This document shows positions 14,133 to 14,939 of a stretch of 14,939 nucleotides of DNA, piece after piece. The stretch is from CAZUGH01 sp964619785 (GTDB lineage: Bacteria; Bacillota; Clostridia; Lachnospirales; Lachnospiraceae): positions 1 to 14,939 of the forward strand of contig CAZUGH010000048.1 in NCBI GenBank assembly GCA_964619785.1. The letters are read 5' to 3'. Numbering within the stretch: the stretch's first letter is position 1; each line of letters begins with the position of its first letter. Below the pieces are notes generated by a model that did not search any database, was not told where the DNA came from, and saw only the letters and a list, made by a program, of their open reading frames with translations. The position numbers and the translations under genes are program-made.

Positions 14133-14732
14133 TTATGCTTCTGCTGCTGGCTCTTCAGCGGCTTCTTCAACTGGTGCTGTCTCTTCTACAACACCCTTCT
14201 GATGCTCTGTGATATTGAATACAAGTGAATCTTCTGGTGTTACAAGTGCAATGTCTTTGTTCTTCGCAATGTCTAAGTCACTTACGAATACGCTTGTTTC
14301 TCCGTTCATTCCTGCTACATCGATTTCAATCTTCTCCACCAAAGCGGATGGTACTGCTTTGTATGTTACTTCAGATAATACCTGATGAAGATATCCAGCA
14401 ACCTTTTCCTCATTGTGAAGAATGATTTGTGCTGTACTAGTTACGGTCTCACCCTCAACCAATGCCTGGAAATCTACGTTCAAATAAGTGTGAAGTAATG
14501 GCTCGTAAGTTGCTTCTTTAACAAGAGCATTTATTTTTTTGCCATCCAAGTCAATAATTACCTGGCTGCCTTCATTACTCTTAGTGAAACGTTCTACGTC
14601 AGATGCGCCCATCTGGATATGAAGTGTCTCTGCCATCTCGCGGCCATAGATACTTCCAGATACCTTTCCCTGTCTTCTAAGTGCTTTAGCCTTCACACTC
14701 ATGTCCCTTTTTTCTGCTTTTAATGTTGTCAT
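14133..14732 (-). CDS. rplY: Ribosomal protein L25/general stress protein Ctc
   Basis: A 199-aa long-form bL25 (Ctc/TL5 type) that binds 5S rRNA in the large ribosomal subunit. The N-terminal L25 domain (1-92) starts with MTTLKAEKRD and shows VKAKALRRQGKVSGSIYG. The C-terminal beta domain (about 95-178) contains the family pattern LVEKIEIDVAGM, then VSDLDI. A variable acidic Glu/Ala tail (180-199) is typical of this form. The start is the ATG at 14732 with AAAGAGG upstream. An upstream in-frame ATG at 14783 would add 17 residues not found in the family and lies within the structured leader. It is a single-gene transcript with its own promoter and terminator. Confidence 0.93.
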   Translation of the reverse strand: MTTLKAEKRDMSVKAKALRRQGKVSGSIYGREMAETLHIQMGASDVERFTKSNEGSQVIIDLDGKKINALVKEATYEPLLHTYLNVDFQALVEGETVTSTAQIILHNEEKVAGYLHQVLSEVTYKAVPSALVEKIEIDVAGMNGETSVFVSDLDIAKNKDIALVTPEDSLVFNITEHQKGVVEETAPVEEAAEEPAAEA

Positions 14733-14777
14733 AATTTGCCTCTTTCTGTGTTCATTAACACGACTTAAATTATTACC

Positions 14778-14886
14778 TATCATCGTCGCACGCCGATTGG
14801 GTCCTTGTCATTGGGCTCGTGTACATGGGCTTGTGTAGCTTAAAATATCAAGAAGAAAAGGGGAAATCACCTTCCTTACGATGATA
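14778..14886 (-). promoter_or_regulatory. Candidate structured 5' leader of the L25 mRNA
   Basis: The predicted leader begins three to four nt before a 9-nt arm UAUCAUCGU (14886-14878), which pairs perfectly with ACGAUGAUA (14786-14778). The roughly 91 nt between include a possible A/G-rich hairpin (AAGGAAG with UUUUCUU) and three degenerate repeats (plus strand ATTGGGTCCTTGTC, ATTGGGCTCGTGTAC, ATGGGCTTGTGTAG, 14796-14837). This is the layout of a cis-acting RNA element; no known class is recognised. Autoregulation by L25 is a possibility only. Confidence 0.4.
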
Positions 14887-14896
14887 AATGAATATA

Positions 14897-14924
14897 ATCA
14901 TATTTAGTATAACACTCTTTACAA
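14897..14924 (-). promoter_or_regulatory. Promoter of the L25 gene
   Basis: On the minus strand TTGTAA (14924-14919), a 16-bp spacer and TATGAT (14902-14897) form a plausible housekeeping promoter. Transcription would start near 14890, leaving a leader of about 155 nt. Confidence 0.55.
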
Positions 14925-14939
14925 AAAAAAGCAAAATTT

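Noticed and set aside
14733..14783. 17-residue N-terminal extension of L25
   Set aside because: It is not found in the family, and the downstream ATG has a ribosome site and the canonical N-terminus.
14796..14837. Three short degenerate repeats considered as a CRISPR-like or tandem-repeat array
   Set aside because: Units are only 14-15 nt, contiguous and imperfect, with no spacers; they are better read as part of the L25 leader.

Overview
The window is AT-rich and comes from a low-GC Gram-positive strict anaerobe, most likely a Clostridia member of the Lachnospiraceae type. The basis is AGGAGG ribosome sites throughout, an AgrBD/AgrCA-type quorum cassette, a BspA-like secreted leucine-rich-repeat protein and a multisubunit [FeFe] hydrogenase of the electron-bifurcating kind. 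No rRNA, tRNA, CRISPR array or complete insertion sequence was seen.

Left part (1-4610, all minus strand). An edge-truncated open frame of unknown product (1-232) is followed by a secreted LRR_5/BspA-like protein (270-1382). Next comes a gene-free stretch with a 15-bp dyad and two abutting perfect hairpins (1567-1638). An agr-like quorum-sensing cassette follows, read right to left: LytTR response regulator (4610-3867), GHKL sensor kinase (3870-2593), a 51-aa AgrD-type pre-peptide starting at TTG (2456-2301), and the AgrB-type peptidase (2311-1727). A canonical promoter (4645-4673) drives the regulator and kinase.

Middle (4611-9930, plus strand). A five-gene operon has the order NuoE-like subunit, lone GHKL ATPase, small thioredoxin-fold protein, NuoF-like flavoprotein, and catalytic [FeFe] hydrogenase. 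This matches the hydC-E-D-B-A layout of electron-bifurcating hydrogenases, which couple NADH and reduced ferredoxin to H2. A Rex-type operator (4791-4808) lies between the -10 and the first start codon, so redox control by NADH/NAD+ is likely. The operon ends at a strong intrinsic terminator (9895-9927). A stand-alone AraC-type DNA-binding protein (9947-10279) lies just behind it.

Right part (10276-14084, minus strand). A four-gene cassette reads right to left: a small secreted Ser/Thr/Gly-rich protein (13973-13521), a hairpin, a signal-anchored Cys-rich 490-aa protein of unknown family (13460-11985), a MacB/LolD-type ABC ATPase (11998-11387) and an FtsX/MacB-topology permease (11400-10276). 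The last three genes overlap translationally. The architecture resembles lactococcin-972-like bacteriocin export systems, but the secreted protein and the Cys-rich protein are not recognised. This is the best candidate here for an undescribed system.

Far right (14074-14939, minus strand). Ribosomal protein L25/Ctc (14732-14133) has its own terminator and promoter. Its roughly 155-nt leader can be closed by a perfect 9-bp stem, suggesting a cis-acting RNA structure.
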